Under the pieces are notes generated by a model. The model saw only the letters and a program-made list of their open reading frames with translations. It was not told the DNA's origin and did not search any database. From assembly GCA_964444685.1 (NCBI GenBank), contig CAYUIG010000038.1:1-34068 (forward strand): DNA of 34,068 nucleotides, written 5' to 3'. The DNA comes from CAYUIG01 sp964444685. Lineage in GTDB: Bacteria > Gemmatimonadota > Gemmatimonadetes > Longimicrobiales > RSA9. Of this stretch, positions 24,201-33,077 are shown piece after piece. Both the position numbers and the translations under genes were made by a program. Position 1 is the first letter of the stretch, and the number at the start of each line of letters is the position of its first letter.

Positions 24201-24232
24201 TGGCGCGGCGCGTACGCACGCTGGTCGCGTGA
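21221..24232 (+). CDS. Npt/TLC-like nucleotide translocase fused to HEAT repeats and a cNMP-binding-like domain
   Basis: A 1003-residue three-part protein. Residues ~20-405 hold about 10-12 membrane helices of the ATP/ADP-translocase (Npt/TLC) type: ILRPIKNALALDGLGATDFYK, QLFFDARSAKSAYPIVIAGG and SLRYSAERAGREILYVPVPE with KAYIDVAVEKGIGKAASG. Residues ~411-850 are HEAT-like helical repeats (DPEVRDAAVSAFLDS, DARVANAALRAAGWL). Residues ~880-1000 form a cyclic-nucleotide-binding-like beta roll (VKEGEVLVSEGAPADALYVVLRGKV). The phosphate cassette reads FGTWSLIDDAPSLVEARA, lacking the Glu and Arg that hold cAMP in CRP, so it may bind another ligand or none. No clear ribosome site precedes the ATG; a GTG lies five bases upstream, out of frame. 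It heads a five-gene operon. Confidence 0.85.
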   Translation: MPSASAASRNRSGELVRLASMMGLFFLVVCAVGILRPIKNALALDGLGATDFYKVYLVSAIVVLFVPAYNRLANRLPSHRLIPAVAVFFALNLVLLRAVYVDGSTVFGLVFYGWYDLFAAALVTQFFMVTQLFFDARSAKSAYPIVIAGGSIGATLGGGFTGFMATRVGTPNLLLVAAGLILAFAVGIPYVLKSRALPARKRTGVDRFEAGELRGLLANPHIRLIAALVLITVLAKQLVDYQFNTLTKEVFQERDAITAFQGKFNAATQWLPLVALAGLQPLLRRFGMVAAVLMLPAMMVGATVGLVLFWGLWAAVFAKGAETSLRYSAERAGREILYVPVPEDLKLRAKAYIDVAVEKGIGKAASGLLIPLLLLFMDYRQTAWVGLGLSLLWLTLALRSKREYVHTLRAAMEGRFASLRGVFASLLDATTLPVVRKALASGDPARAAFALDLAGQAPASELRSLEFELTDLLGSPHAGLRTRAAALIGRLPETGTALQAAFADPDPEVRDAAVSAFLDSDDGTRGQRLAELLRSTHAQVRTAALGWLVANATEDELAAARAAYAPAAARDEEAVVENALAAAALRVPDAALQVGALLDHADARVANAALRAAGWLREESLVPRMVSALRRPETREAARSALAACGEAIVPALAVRLLDVREDPVVRRSIPSVLARIPSARTIEVLLEAALATETDQVLDYRLIKALGKLRAAHPELPFPVPAVERLVAREVAAARRYAAAHASAGDATKPRVALLRRALSESVEERRETAFRALGLVHTPDGVHRCFQTLRGNDGRARANAIEWLETTLGHAAFRQIEFLTTNGRAAAEAQPLEISVRPLTADEDAWIARCAAATLGGEITRDARYELDLIERVFLLQNVDLLREAKSAHLAMLASIAEEVDVKEGEVLVSEGAPADALYVVLRGKVSLHGVGGTLTLEDGAAFGTWSLIDDAPSLVEARAAGPGRLLRITRESFQDLVVDHPELAIGLLQGLARRVRTLVA

Positions 24233-24239
24233 GGGTGCG

Positions 24240-24719
24240 ATGAGCACTTCCCACAAGCAGACGGTCCTCGTCGTCGACGACGAGGAAATGGTGGCGGCCG
24301 CACTGCGCGGCTTCCTCGAGCTGGAGACCTCGTACCGCGTGCTCACGTTCACGTCACCCGTGCGCGCGCTCGAGGCGTTCGCCGAGGAAGTGGTGGACGT
24401 GGTAGTGGCGGACTTCATGATGCCGGAGCTGGATGGCATCGAGTTCCTGCGCCGCATTCGCGAGCAGCGGCCGCACACGACGCGCATCCTGCTGACTGGC
24501 TACGCGGACATCGGCAACGCGATCCGGGCCATCAACGAGGCGGGGCTCTACTACTACCTCCAGAAGCCGTGGGACAACGAGCATCTGCGACTCGTGATCC
24601 GCAACGGCATGGAGCGCTCGTCGCTGATCAATGAGCTGGATTCCCGCATCAGCGCGCTCGAGCACGCGAACGAAGAGCTGTTCGACATCCGCCGCCGCCT
24701 GATCCGCGCGTTCCTGTGA
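24240..24719 (+). CDS. Single-domain response regulator with C-terminal coiled coil
   Basis: A 159-residue protein, seven bases after the translocase gene. The receiver has DDEE (13-16), phospho-acceptor Asp58 in VVVADFMMPELDG, Thr in LLTGYAD and Lys in YLQKPWDN. This is the RpfG/HD-GYP-type receiver signature, but without an output domain. The last ~35 residues (SSLINELDSRISALEHANEELFDI) form a probable coiled coil. The stop overlaps the GTG of the histidine kinase (GTGA). It probably signals by protein contact with the adjacent kinase or translocase rather than by DNA binding. Confidence 0.9.
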   Translation: MSTSHKQTVLVVDDEEMVAAALRGFLELETSYRVLTFTSPVRALEAFAEEVVDVVVADFMMPELDGIEFLRRIREQRPHTTRILLTGYADIGNAIRAINEAGLYYYLQKPWDNEHLRLVIRNGMERSSLINELDSRISALEHANEELFDIRRRLIRAFL

Positions 24720-25486
24720 GCGACACCGCACACGCCACGGCTGAGGCGGTGAACGCCGCGAAGCTGGCCACGCTGGGGCGACTGGTAGCCGGCATCGCCC
24801 ACGAGCTGAACACGCCGATGGGCGCGCTGAACAGCAACCACGACACGCTCCAGCGTGCGCTGCGGAAGCTGCAAACGATCCTCGCGGATGAGGTCGTCGA
24901 GCCGGAGGAGCTGGACGAGGTGCGTCGCATCGTGGCGGCCGTGGCGGAAGTGCTGCACGTGAACGACCTCGCCATCGAGCGGATGCGCAACCTCGTGCTC
25001 AGCCTGCGCAACTTCGGACGTCCCGATCAGGCCGAGGTGGACCGCATCGACGTGCACGACAGCCTGGACGCGGCACTCACGATCCTGGGCCACGAGCTGA
25101 AGAGCGTGCGCGTCGTGCGCGAGTACGGCGAGCTGCCACAGGTCGAGTGCTACCCGCAGCAGCTCGGACAGGTGTTCATGAACCTGCTCATGAACGCGGT
25201 GCACGCCATGCCGGAGGGCGGCACGCTCACGGTGCGCACCGCCGCCGCGGATGGGGGTGTCTCGGTCGAAATCCGCGACACGGGCGTCGGCATTCCGCCC
25301 GAGCATCTCGAGCGGATCTTCGAACCCGGCTTCACGACGAAACGGCAGCGCATGGGGATGGGGCTCGGACTGCTCATCACCCTTCAGATACTCGACAGAC
25401 ACGGCGGCCGGCTGCACATCGACAGCGAGCCGGGCGCCGGCACGGCGGCCGAGGTCTTCCTGCCACTGACACCGATTTCCGGGTGA
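24716..25486 (+). CDS. Soluble histidine kinase (HisKA-HATPase)
   Basis: A 256-residue cytoplasmic kinase with no membrane segment and no PAS domain. It starts at a GTG that overlaps the receiver gene stop. Phospho-acceptor His29 sits in AGIAHELNTPMGAL. The dimerisation helices continue to ~105 (ERMRNLVLSLRNFGRP). The ATPase domain is intact: N-box VFMNLLMNAVHAMPEGG, G1 DTGVGIPPEHL, F-box RIFEPGFTTK and G2 GMGLGLLIT. It should phosphorylate the preceding receiver, and its input must come from a partner. The fused-like arrangement with the receiver suggests they act as one unit. Confidence 0.93.
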   Translation: MSDTAHATAEAVNAAKLATLGRLVAGIAHELNTPMGALNSNHDTLQRALRKLQTILADEVVEPEELDEVRRIVAAVAEVLHVNDLAIERMRNLVLSLRNFGRPDQAEVDRIDVHDSLDAALTILGHELKSVRVVREYGELPQVECYPQQLGQVFMNLLMNAVHAMPEGGTLTVRTAAADGGVSVEIRDTGVGIPPEHLERIFEPGFTTKRQRMGMGLGLLITLQILDRHGGRLHIDSEPGAGTAAEVFLPLTPISG

Positions 25487-25496
25487 GGAGGTGGTC

Positions 25497-26441
25497 ATGA
25501 GGTGGACGCTGCTCCCCTTCCTGCTGCTCCCGGCGGCCGCGGGAGCGCAGAATCCGAACATTGTGCTCGCTCCGGATGCGATCGAGCATCGCCTGCTCGA
25601 GTTGCCGCTCGACGTGGCGCAGGTACGGTCGGCGCGGCCGGGCACGGTAACGAACGCGATGGTCGTGCTGCTGCGCTACCCGTCCGACAGCCTGATGCTC
25701 GTGAAATGGGTGCGCGCCCCCGAGGGCGGCTCCGCGTTCAACAACGAGCCCCGCTACGAGGCCGCCGCGTACGAGATCCAGAAGCTGTTCCTCGATCCGA
25801 TCGACTACGTGGTTCCGCCCAGTGTGATCCGCTCGGTACCCGTGGAGTGGATGCGGCAGCATCAGCCATCCACGCAGCCGACGTTCCGTGGCACGGAGTC
25901 CGTCGTGCTCCTGCTCCAGTACTGGCTGTTCCAGGTCACACCGGACGACTTCTACCAGCCGGAGCGCTTCCAGACGGACACGCTGTACGCGCGGCTCCTC
26001 GGCAACTTCAACATCCTCACGCACCTGATCCAGCACCGCGACGAGAACCAGGGCAACTACCTGATCTCATCGTACGCACCGGAGCCGCGCGTGTACTCGG
26101 TGGACAACGGCGTGGCCTTCCGCAGCGACCGGAGTGAGCGCGGCTGGGCGTGGGAGGACATCCGGCTGGACCGGCTGCCGGCGGCAACGGTCGAGCGGCT
26201 GCGGGCGATCACGCGCGAGGACCTCGAATCGAAGCTGGCGGTACTCTACCAGTTCGAGATCCGGGATCGTGAACTCGTCGCGGTCCCGCCCGGCGAGAGC
26301 CTCGACGGTAGCCGGGGCGTGCGCAACAAGGATGGTGTCGTGCAGTTCGGGCTCACGCGTAGAGAGATCGACGACGTGTGGAACCGGCTCACACGGCTGC
26401 TGCGACGCATCGACGAAGGAGACATCAAGGTTTTCGAATGA
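25497..26441 (+). CDS. Exported protein with a protein-kinase-like catalytic core
   Basis: A 314-residue product with GAGGAGG just upstream and a signal peptide cleaved near AAAGAQ (residue 18). No family name is known to me, but the kinase landmarks are in order. A candidate ATP lysine is K70 in LMLVKWVRAP. A candidate helix-C glutamate is E88 or E93 in FNNEPRYEAAAYEIQ. The catalytic loop HRDENQGNYLI (180-190) has Asp182 and Asn187 five residues apart, as in HRDxKxxN. The metal-binding DNG (203-205) replaces DFG. The pattern resembles PI3/4-kinase-like, HipA-like or Fam20-like kinases. If active it would phosphorylate targets outside the cytoplasm and need ATP there. It is translationally coupled to the phosphatase (ATGA). 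A pseudokinase or a non-kinase reading remains possible. Confidence 0.6.
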   Translation: MRWTLLPFLLLPAAAGAQNPNIVLAPDAIEHRLLELPLDVAQVRSARPGTVTNAMVVLLRYPSDSLMLVKWVRAPEGGSAFNNEPRYEAAAYEIQKLFLDPIDYVVPPSVIRSVPVEWMRQHQPSTQPTFRGTESVVLLLQYWLFQVTPDDFYQPERFQTDTLYARLLGNFNILTHLIQHRDENQGNYLISSYAPEPRVYSVDNGVAFRSDRSERGWAWEDIRLDRLPAATVERLRAITREDLESKLAVLYQFEIRDRELVAVPPGESLDGSRGVRNKDGVVQFGLTRREIDDVWNRLTRLLRRIDEGDIKVFE

Positions 26442-27640
26442 AGCGATCGTTCCTGCTCGCGGCGACGCTCGGTGCCGCCGCGATCGCGGCCGGATTCCTC
26501 CTCACCGGTGACGTCGATGGACGGCTCGATGGGGAATACGGGCTCTACGTGGCCTGGCGCGCGGACTCGCTGCACGTGGGCTGGATTACCAGCCCGGCCG
26601 CGCCCGGCCGGCTCGAAATCGTGCGCGGTGGCCGTGTCGAACACGCATTCGACACGCCGTCAGGCGACGCACACGCGGTGGTGTTCCCTGCGCGGCGGCG
26701 CGGCGAGGTCGTGCTGCGCTACGGCGCGGCGGGCGCGCTGCACGAAACGCGTGTCGATCTCGAGCGGCCGCGCCGGCCGCGCGTCACCGCGTCGGCGGTC
26801 GACTCGCTCTTCATCATGAGCGACGTGCACGGCGAGTTCGACACGCTCACCGCCGTCCTGCGCAACGCCGGACTGATCGGCGAAACGAACGCATGGTCGG
26901 GCGGCACCGCGCACCTCGTGTTCGCAGGCGACCTGATGGACCGCGGCCCGGACGTCACGCGCGTGCTGTGGTTCCTCTATGGGCTCGAGCACCAGGCCCG
27001 CGAGGCCGGCGGCGCGCTGCACATGGTGGCGGGCAACCACGAGATCATGGTGCTGCTCGCCGACCTGCGGTACGTACATGAAAAGGAAGCCGCGCTCGCG
27101 CGGCTCCACGGCGTATCGTACGACCGCATGTTCGATCCGCGCCGCACGATCCTCGGCGCGTGGCTCACCTCGAAGCCGGGCATGATCCGCATCGGCGATG
27201 TGCTCATCGCGCACGGCGGCGTCTCGACCGACCAGCTCCCGTACACTTTGCGCAGCTTCGATGACAGCCTGTCGAAGTTCGTCTCCGAGGACCTGTTCTA
27301 CTACTGGGCGGACACGACCGCCACGCTGCCGCCCATGGACTCGGTGTCCTATTTCCGGCGCGCCGACTTCTTCTTCGATGACCGCAGCGTCTTCTGGTAC
27401 CGCGGGTACGCGCGCAGCGACTCGCTGAACGCCGAGCTGCGCGCGGTGCTCGACCGCTTCGATGCGGCGATCCACGTGATCGGACACACGCCGGGCGAAG
27501 GAATCCGCCAGGCGTATGGTGATTCACTGATCATGGTGAACACGGTGCCGCTCGGAACCGAGCTGCTGCTGCTCGAGCGATCCGGGAAGAGCTACAACCG
27601 CTACCGCTTCCGAACGTCAGGTCCGCCCGAGCCGCTGTAA
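26438..27640 (+). CDS. Exported PPP-type metallophosphatase (Shewanella-like phosphatase type)
   Basis: A 400-residue protein whose ATG overlaps the previous stop. A signal peptide or anchor (about 1-23) is followed by a beta-rich N-terminal domain (about 30-110, GLYVAWRADSLHVGWI) reminiscent of the FN3-like domain of purple acid phosphatases. The catalytic domain has SDVHGEFD (128-135; Ser replaces the usual Gly), GDLMDRG (164-170), GNHE (199-202), HGG (259-261) and IGHTP (348-352). These are the dinuclear metal ligands of the PPP Ser/Thr and Tyr phosphatases, in the order of bacterial Shewanella-like phosphatases. Located outside the cytoplasm, it could reverse the action of the neighbouring kinase-like protein. 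The 3' end overlaps the convergent PPO-like gene by 24 bases. Confidence 0.87.
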   Translation: MKRSFLLAATLGAAAIAAGFLLTGDVDGRLDGEYGLYVAWRADSLHVGWITSPAAPGRLEIVRGGRVEHAFDTPSGDAHAVVFPARRRGEVVLRYGAAGALHETRVDLERPRRPRVTASAVDSLFIMSDVHGEFDTLTAVLRNAGLIGETNAWSGGTAHLVFAGDLMDRGPDVTRVLWFLYGLEHQAREAGGALHMVAGNHEIMVLLADLRYVHEKEAALARLHGVSYDRMFDPRRTILGAWLTSKPGMIRIGDVLIAHGGVSTDQLPYTLRSFDDSLSKFVSEDLFYYWADTTATLPPMDSVSYFRRADFFFDDRSVFWYRGYARSDSLNAELRAVLDRFDAAIHVIGHTPGEGIRQAYGDSLIMVNTVPLGTELLLLERSGKSYNRYRFRTSGPPEPL

Positions 27641-28873
27641 CGCGGCGGCCACGCGGCGCGCTTCCGCGAGCCTTCCGGTGATCCCGGGCCGCGACCACCA
27701 GTTCGCGCAGATGTGGACGCCCTCGGGCGGCGACCAGCCGTGCAGTGCCTGCCACGACCGATCCCACGCCGGCATGCGTGCGCGCGAGACGGCGAGTGCC
27801 CGGGCGCTGCGGCCCGTGGCCTCTTCGAACTCGCGCACAGCAATCGAGCGGACCTCTTCATCGTCTCGCTCCGCGATGTCGCGGTGGCGTGCACCGCCGA
27901 GGAACGCCGTGCACACGCCATCCCGGCCCGCGAAGAGGCTGTGATTGCATGTCACGCCGCGCGTAAGCGTGTTCTCGCTCAGCGAGGCCTGGTATCCCAG
28001 ACCGTGCAGCGGTGCGTTCGTGTGCATATGCACGATTGCGAGCGGGTTGTAGCGCAGCGCGCGCAGGCGTTCCGAAGCGTCGCCTGTGAGGAGCGCGGAC
28101 GCTGCGTCGGCCGGTGTGGTGAGGACGACCGCGTCGGCGGCGACGACGTCGTCGCCGGCCTCGATGCGGAAGACGCCGGCTGCGCGGTGGATCGCGCGCA
28201 CGGGCGTGGCGAGACGGATGCGCTCGCGATGCCGCTCGAAAAGCGCGTTCGTCAGCACCTCGAGTCCGTCATCGAAGCTGAGCGCCGGCGGCAGCCGCAC
28301 GCGGCCGCCACTGCGCAGGAGGCGTGGCAAGAGGCTGCGGCGGATGCCGGCCTGCGCGAGTGCGGGTCGGAGCGCATCGCGCACGATCATGTCTTCCGGA
28401 TCGGAGGCGTACAGTCCGCCGTAGAGCGGTCCTGCGAAGTGGAGGTATGCTTCGCGGCCGAGGCGGCGCGTGAGGAAGGATGCGATGGACTCGTCGTCGC
28501 GCGCCGGCTTTGCGAACGGTTCGAGGAGCAGTCGCAGCTTCGCGCCTGTGCCCAACAGGCCCGTGCGCAGCAGCGAGCCGGGCGAGAGCGGTGCCTCGTG
28601 CAGCCGGCCGTCGCGCAGCACGAACAGCGGCAGGTCGGGTGGTGCGGAAACCGCGCGCTGCGCAATCCCCAGCGATGCCACGAGCGCATCGAGCGTGGGT
28701 GACAGGCGCGCGCGCTGCGGGCCGTATTCGACGATGCTTCCTTCGATCCGTCCCGACCGGATCACACCGCCCGCACGTTCCGATGCTTCGAACACGATGT
28801 GTGGAATGCCGGCTGCGGCGAGGTGATGTGCGATCGTGAGGCCGCTGATCCCGGCGCCGGCGATGACGATCAT
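27617..28873 (-). CDS. Protoporphyrinogen-oxidase-like FAD enzyme
   Basis: A 418-residue flavoprotein starting at 28873, where the ATG overlaps the uracil-DNA glycosylase stop (ATGA). A GTG at 28894 is a weaker alternative. The N-terminus is the dinucleotide-binding motif VIAGAGISGLTIAHHL with ERAGGVIRS. Further family features are the substrate-domain stretch HFAGPLYGGLYASDPEDM and the C-terminal FAD contact near ICANWWSRPGITGRLAEA. HemY/HemG2-type enzymes oxidise protoporphyrinogen IX or coproporphyrinogen III in haem synthesis. The length is slightly below the usual 450-480 and no other haem gene is adjacent, so a different amine-oxidase-like role cannot be excluded. Confidence 0.75.
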   Translation of the reverse strand: MIVIAGAGISGLTIAHHLAAAGIPHIVFEASERAGGVIRSGRIEGSIVEYGPQRARLSPTLDALVASLGIAQRAVSAPPDLPLFVLRDGRLHEAPLSPGSLLRTGLLGTGAKLRLLLEPFAKPARDDESIASFLTRRLGREAYLHFAGPLYGGLYASDPEDMIVRDALRPALAQAGIRRSLLPRLLRSGGRVRLPPALSFDDGLEVLTNALFERHRERIRLATPVRAIHRAAGVFRIEAGDDVVAADAVVLTTPADAASALLTGDASERLRALRYNPLAIVHMHTNAPLHGLGYQASLSENTLTRGVTCNHSLFAGRDGVCTAFLGGARHRDIAERDDEEVRSIAVREFEEATGRSARALAVSRARMPAWDRSWQALHGWSPPEGVHICANWWSRPGITGRLAEARRVAAALQRLGRT

Positions 28874-29553
28874 GTCGGCTCGCCCGGGAGGCACCAGTCG
28901 ATGGGCTCGCGGCCAGCCGCCTCCAGGAACGCGTTGGCCTTCGAGAACGGGCGGCTGCCGAAGAAGCCACGCTTGGCCGAGAGCGGCGACGGATGCGGCG
29001 CGGCGAGGATCGTGTGATGGCCCTGCGTGATGAGCTCAGCCTTCGCCTGCGCGGCCGCGCCCCAGAGCACGAACACCACCGGCGTCTTCTTCGCGGCGAC
29101 TCGTACGATCACCTCGTCGGTGAAGAGCTCCCAGCCCTTGCCCTTGTGCGAGTTCGGTTTCCCGGCGCGCACGGTGAGCACCGCGTTGAGGAGCAGCACG
29201 CCCTGCTTCGCCCACGGCTCGAGCGAGCCGTTCGCGGGCGGCGGGCAGCCGACATCGGACTGGAGCTCGCGGAAGATGTTGCGGAGCGAACGCGGCGGTG
29301 CGATGCCGGGTCGCACCGAGAACGCGAGGCCATGCGCCTGATCGGGATTCGGGTAGGGATCCTGGCCGAGAATGAGCACGGACACGCGGCGCAGCGGTGT
29401 CAGCTCGAGCGCACGGAAGACTTCGCGCTCGTGGGGATACACCGTCCCCGTCCGCCGCTCGGCGTCGACGAAGCGCTCGAGCTCGCGCCACGACGGTGTC
29501 GACGTCGCGGCGCGCAGCGCGATGCGCCAGCCGTCCGGAATGGGCGGAAGCAT
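28870..29553 (-). CDS. ung: Uracil-DNA glycosylase, family 1
   Basis: A 227-residue DNA-repair enzyme that removes uracil from DNA. The water-activating motif is GQDPYPNPDQAHGLAFSV (63-80; catalytic Asp65). The position after Tyr is Pro instead of the usual His. The uracil-binding stretch GVLLLNAVLTV and the minor-groove loop HPSPLSAKRGFFGSRPFS are complete. The start at 29553 gives the expected family length; a frame extending to 29643 runs into a terminator and is rejected. It is co-translated with the PPO-like gene. Confidence 0.93.
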   Translation of the reverse strand: MLPPIPDGWRIALRAATSTPSWRELERFVDAERRTGTVYPHEREVFRALELTPLRRVSVLILGQDPYPNPDQAHGLAFSVRPGIAPPRSLRNIFRELQSDVGCPPPANGSLEPWAKQGVLLLNAVLTVRAGKPNSHKGKGWELFTDEVIVRVAAKKTPVVFVLWGAAAQAKAELITQGHHTILAAPHPSPLSAKRGFFGSRPFSKANAFLEAAGREPIDWCLPGEPT

Positions 29554-29597
29554 GGCGGGATGGTCGGGGCGACGACGCAGAGGTGCAAGGGGGAAAC

Positions 29598-29632
29598 ACG
29601 AGAGCCGCGGCCGGATCGGCCGCGGCTCTCGT
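29598..29632 (-). terminator. Strong Rho-independent terminator after the hybrid kinase
   Basis: A perfect 15-bp stem: the arm 29598-29612 (ACGAGAGCCGCGGCC) pairs with 29618-29632 around GGATC. On the minus strand GTTTCCCCC follows and on the plus strand TTTCG follows. It lies 25 bases beyond the hybrid kinase stop and 45 bases before the glycosylase start, so it ends the kinase transcript. Confidence 0.75.
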
Positions 29633-29656
29633 TTCGTCCGCACGTACGAGGACGGT

Positions 29657-31516
<1,860 letters not shown>

Positions 31517-31557
31517 GGCCGGAACTCCGGGTGTCGCTTCACTGCGACGCTACTGGA

Positions 31558-32880
31558 TCAGTTGGGTGGGTGCACACCGGCCGCACCATAGTGGCGCTGC
31601 CGGCCAATGGCCGGGCCGTGACCGGCACGGCCCGTATTGTCGATCTGCGCGATCCACTGGCGGATCGAGCCGGGGAACGGCTCCTTGCGCGCATTCCTGC
31701 CGAACGGGTCCGTATACCAGACCTCCGGACCGTCCTCGTTGTCGATGCGGTTCGAGTTCACGTCGACGAAGCGCCGCACGCCGTCGAAAGGCGAGCGCGG
31801 ATCATCGAACGTGATACCGGCGACGGCGCCGTTCCCGGTGGCGTCCTCGCACAGTCCGTCGCGCGCGGCTCGGCCGCCCTGGTCCTCGTAGCAGACATCC
31901 ATCGGCCGGCCTACCGCGTTCGGCTTCGATGGATCGTAGAAGCGCGACGGATGCAGCGCCTGGAAGTACGGGTCGAACGACGCGATCGTGCGCCCCTCGA
32001 CCGTCCGGATCTGATTGTGTGTTTCCCAGCTCTCGCGCAGCGCAGCGTCATAGTTGGAGCGCACCCCCTCGGGCACCAGCATGTGGCGCTCGATGCAGAT
32101 GCGGTCCGGGATCGCACGCTTGCCGCCGCCCGACGGCGAGTTCGGCGGTGTGGCCGTTCCCGCCTGGATGCGGCGCTCGCGGTCGCAGGAAGCGACGAAT
32201 TCGCCCGGTGTGCCAATCGCGGCCATGAGCGTGACGTGCATGCGCGTGCCGTCGTTGCAGCGAATGTGATAGACCAGCTCGTGCAGGTTGTTGGTGAACG
32301 CATCCTTCGAATGCGTGCCCTGGTGCAGCTTGGCGAGGACGTCGCAGGTGATCGCGAGAACGGCACCGGCCGCGCCATCGAAGCTCAGCCGAACGTCGTT
32401 CTCCCATTCGATCTTGTGTCCCACGTGGTCCTCGTGCCTGCGCGTATTCGGGTCGTACACGTCGAGCGCTTCGTTCGCGAGGCCGAACGGAATCATCCCG
32501 ACCTCGGCGAACAGGTCCGACCCGCGCGGATCGCGACCGTGCTCGTGGCCGAAGCTGCAGCCGGAAGCCGGATCCGTCGGCGGATGCCATGTCGGATATC
32601 GCCTGCCGTCCGGGCCGACCACACTGAAGCGGTCGTGCTGCTCGGCGGTGCAGCTGTCGTTCGGCCCCGGCGTCCAGATGCCGAACGCCACGGCATCGCC
32701 GCGGCTCGGGCCGTCGCCGCCTGCCAGGACGGCATCGTCGCAACCCGCGACGAGGAAGCCGATGAGCAGCAGCAGAAAGAAGGAAGCCGCCGCCCGGCGC
32801 ATCGCGCCGGCCGGTGAATCGGCCGCAAGCGATGCGGCCAGTCGGAGCACGGCGCTTCGTGCCGAATGCGTCAGCTTCAT
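31558..32880 (-). CDS. Putative lipoprotein of unknown function
   Basis: A 440-residue product. Of two nearby ATGs, the one at 32880 is chosen because AGGAG lies six bases upstream; it directly abuts the ATG at 32886. A third choice at 32802 would give a more typical short signal peptide (hydrophobic core FFLLLLIGFLVAGC, lipobox VAGC). The mature part is rich in His, Cys and Asp (SGCSFGHEHGRDPRG, HEDHVGHKIEWEND, KLHQGTHSKDAF, ERHMLVPEG), which suggests metal binding. There are conserved-looking blocks but no family I know. It precedes the hybrid kinase by 41 bases in the same direction, so it might be the envelope partner of that sensor (inference). Confidence 0.68.
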   Translation of the reverse strand: MKLTHSARSAVLRLAASLAADSPAGAMRRAAASFFLLLLIGFLVAGCDDAVLAGGDGPSRGDAVAFGIWTPGPNDSCTAEQHDRFSVVGPDGRRYPTWHPPTDPASGCSFGHEHGRDPRGSDLFAEVGMIPFGLANEALDVYDPNTRRHEDHVGHKIEWENDVRLSFDGAAGAVLAITCDVLAKLHQGTHSKDAFTNNLHELVYHIRCNDGTRMHVTLMAAIGTPGEFVASCDRERRIQAGTATPPNSPSGGGKRAIPDRICIERHMLVPEGVRSNYDAALRESWETHNQIRTVEGRTIASFDPYFQALHPSRFYDPSKPNAVGRPMDVCYEDQGGRAARDGLCEDATGNGAVAGITFDDPRSPFDGVRRFVDVNSNRIDNEDGPEVWYTDPFGRNARKEPFPGSIRQWIAQIDNTGRAGHGPAIGRQRHYGAAGVHPPN

Positions 32881-32886
32881 CGCCAT

Positions 32887-33077
32887 CTCCTGTCAGGGGC
32901 AAACATCGAGCCGGATCCGGCGGGCCCGGGGCCCGGGACGCGGCGGGGACCGGATGCCTTGTGCGGCACGCGCCGGGCCGACCCGAGCCGGCGCGCCGGA
33001 GCGCGCCTCCGGCCCGGTGGTGCGGCAATTTTTTTCACGGGACGCTCAGACTTTGCGCGCACCCGCGCACGCGAGGA
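32887..33077. other. Intergenic region with GC-rich inverted repeats
   Basis: Between the lipoprotein start and the barrel stop lie GGGCCCGGGGCCCGGG-like repeats (about 32926-32940), a CCGGAG-CGCGC-CTCCGG hairpin (about 32997-33013) and a run of seven T. No gene is supported. The promoter of the lipoprotein and the terminator of the barrel gene should be here, but I cannot fix either. Confidence 0.5.

Noticed and set aside
27617..27640. Convergent overlap as antisense control
   Set aside because: A 24-base tail overlap between the phosphatase and the PPO-like gene is common in compact genomes and no regulatory structure is visible there.
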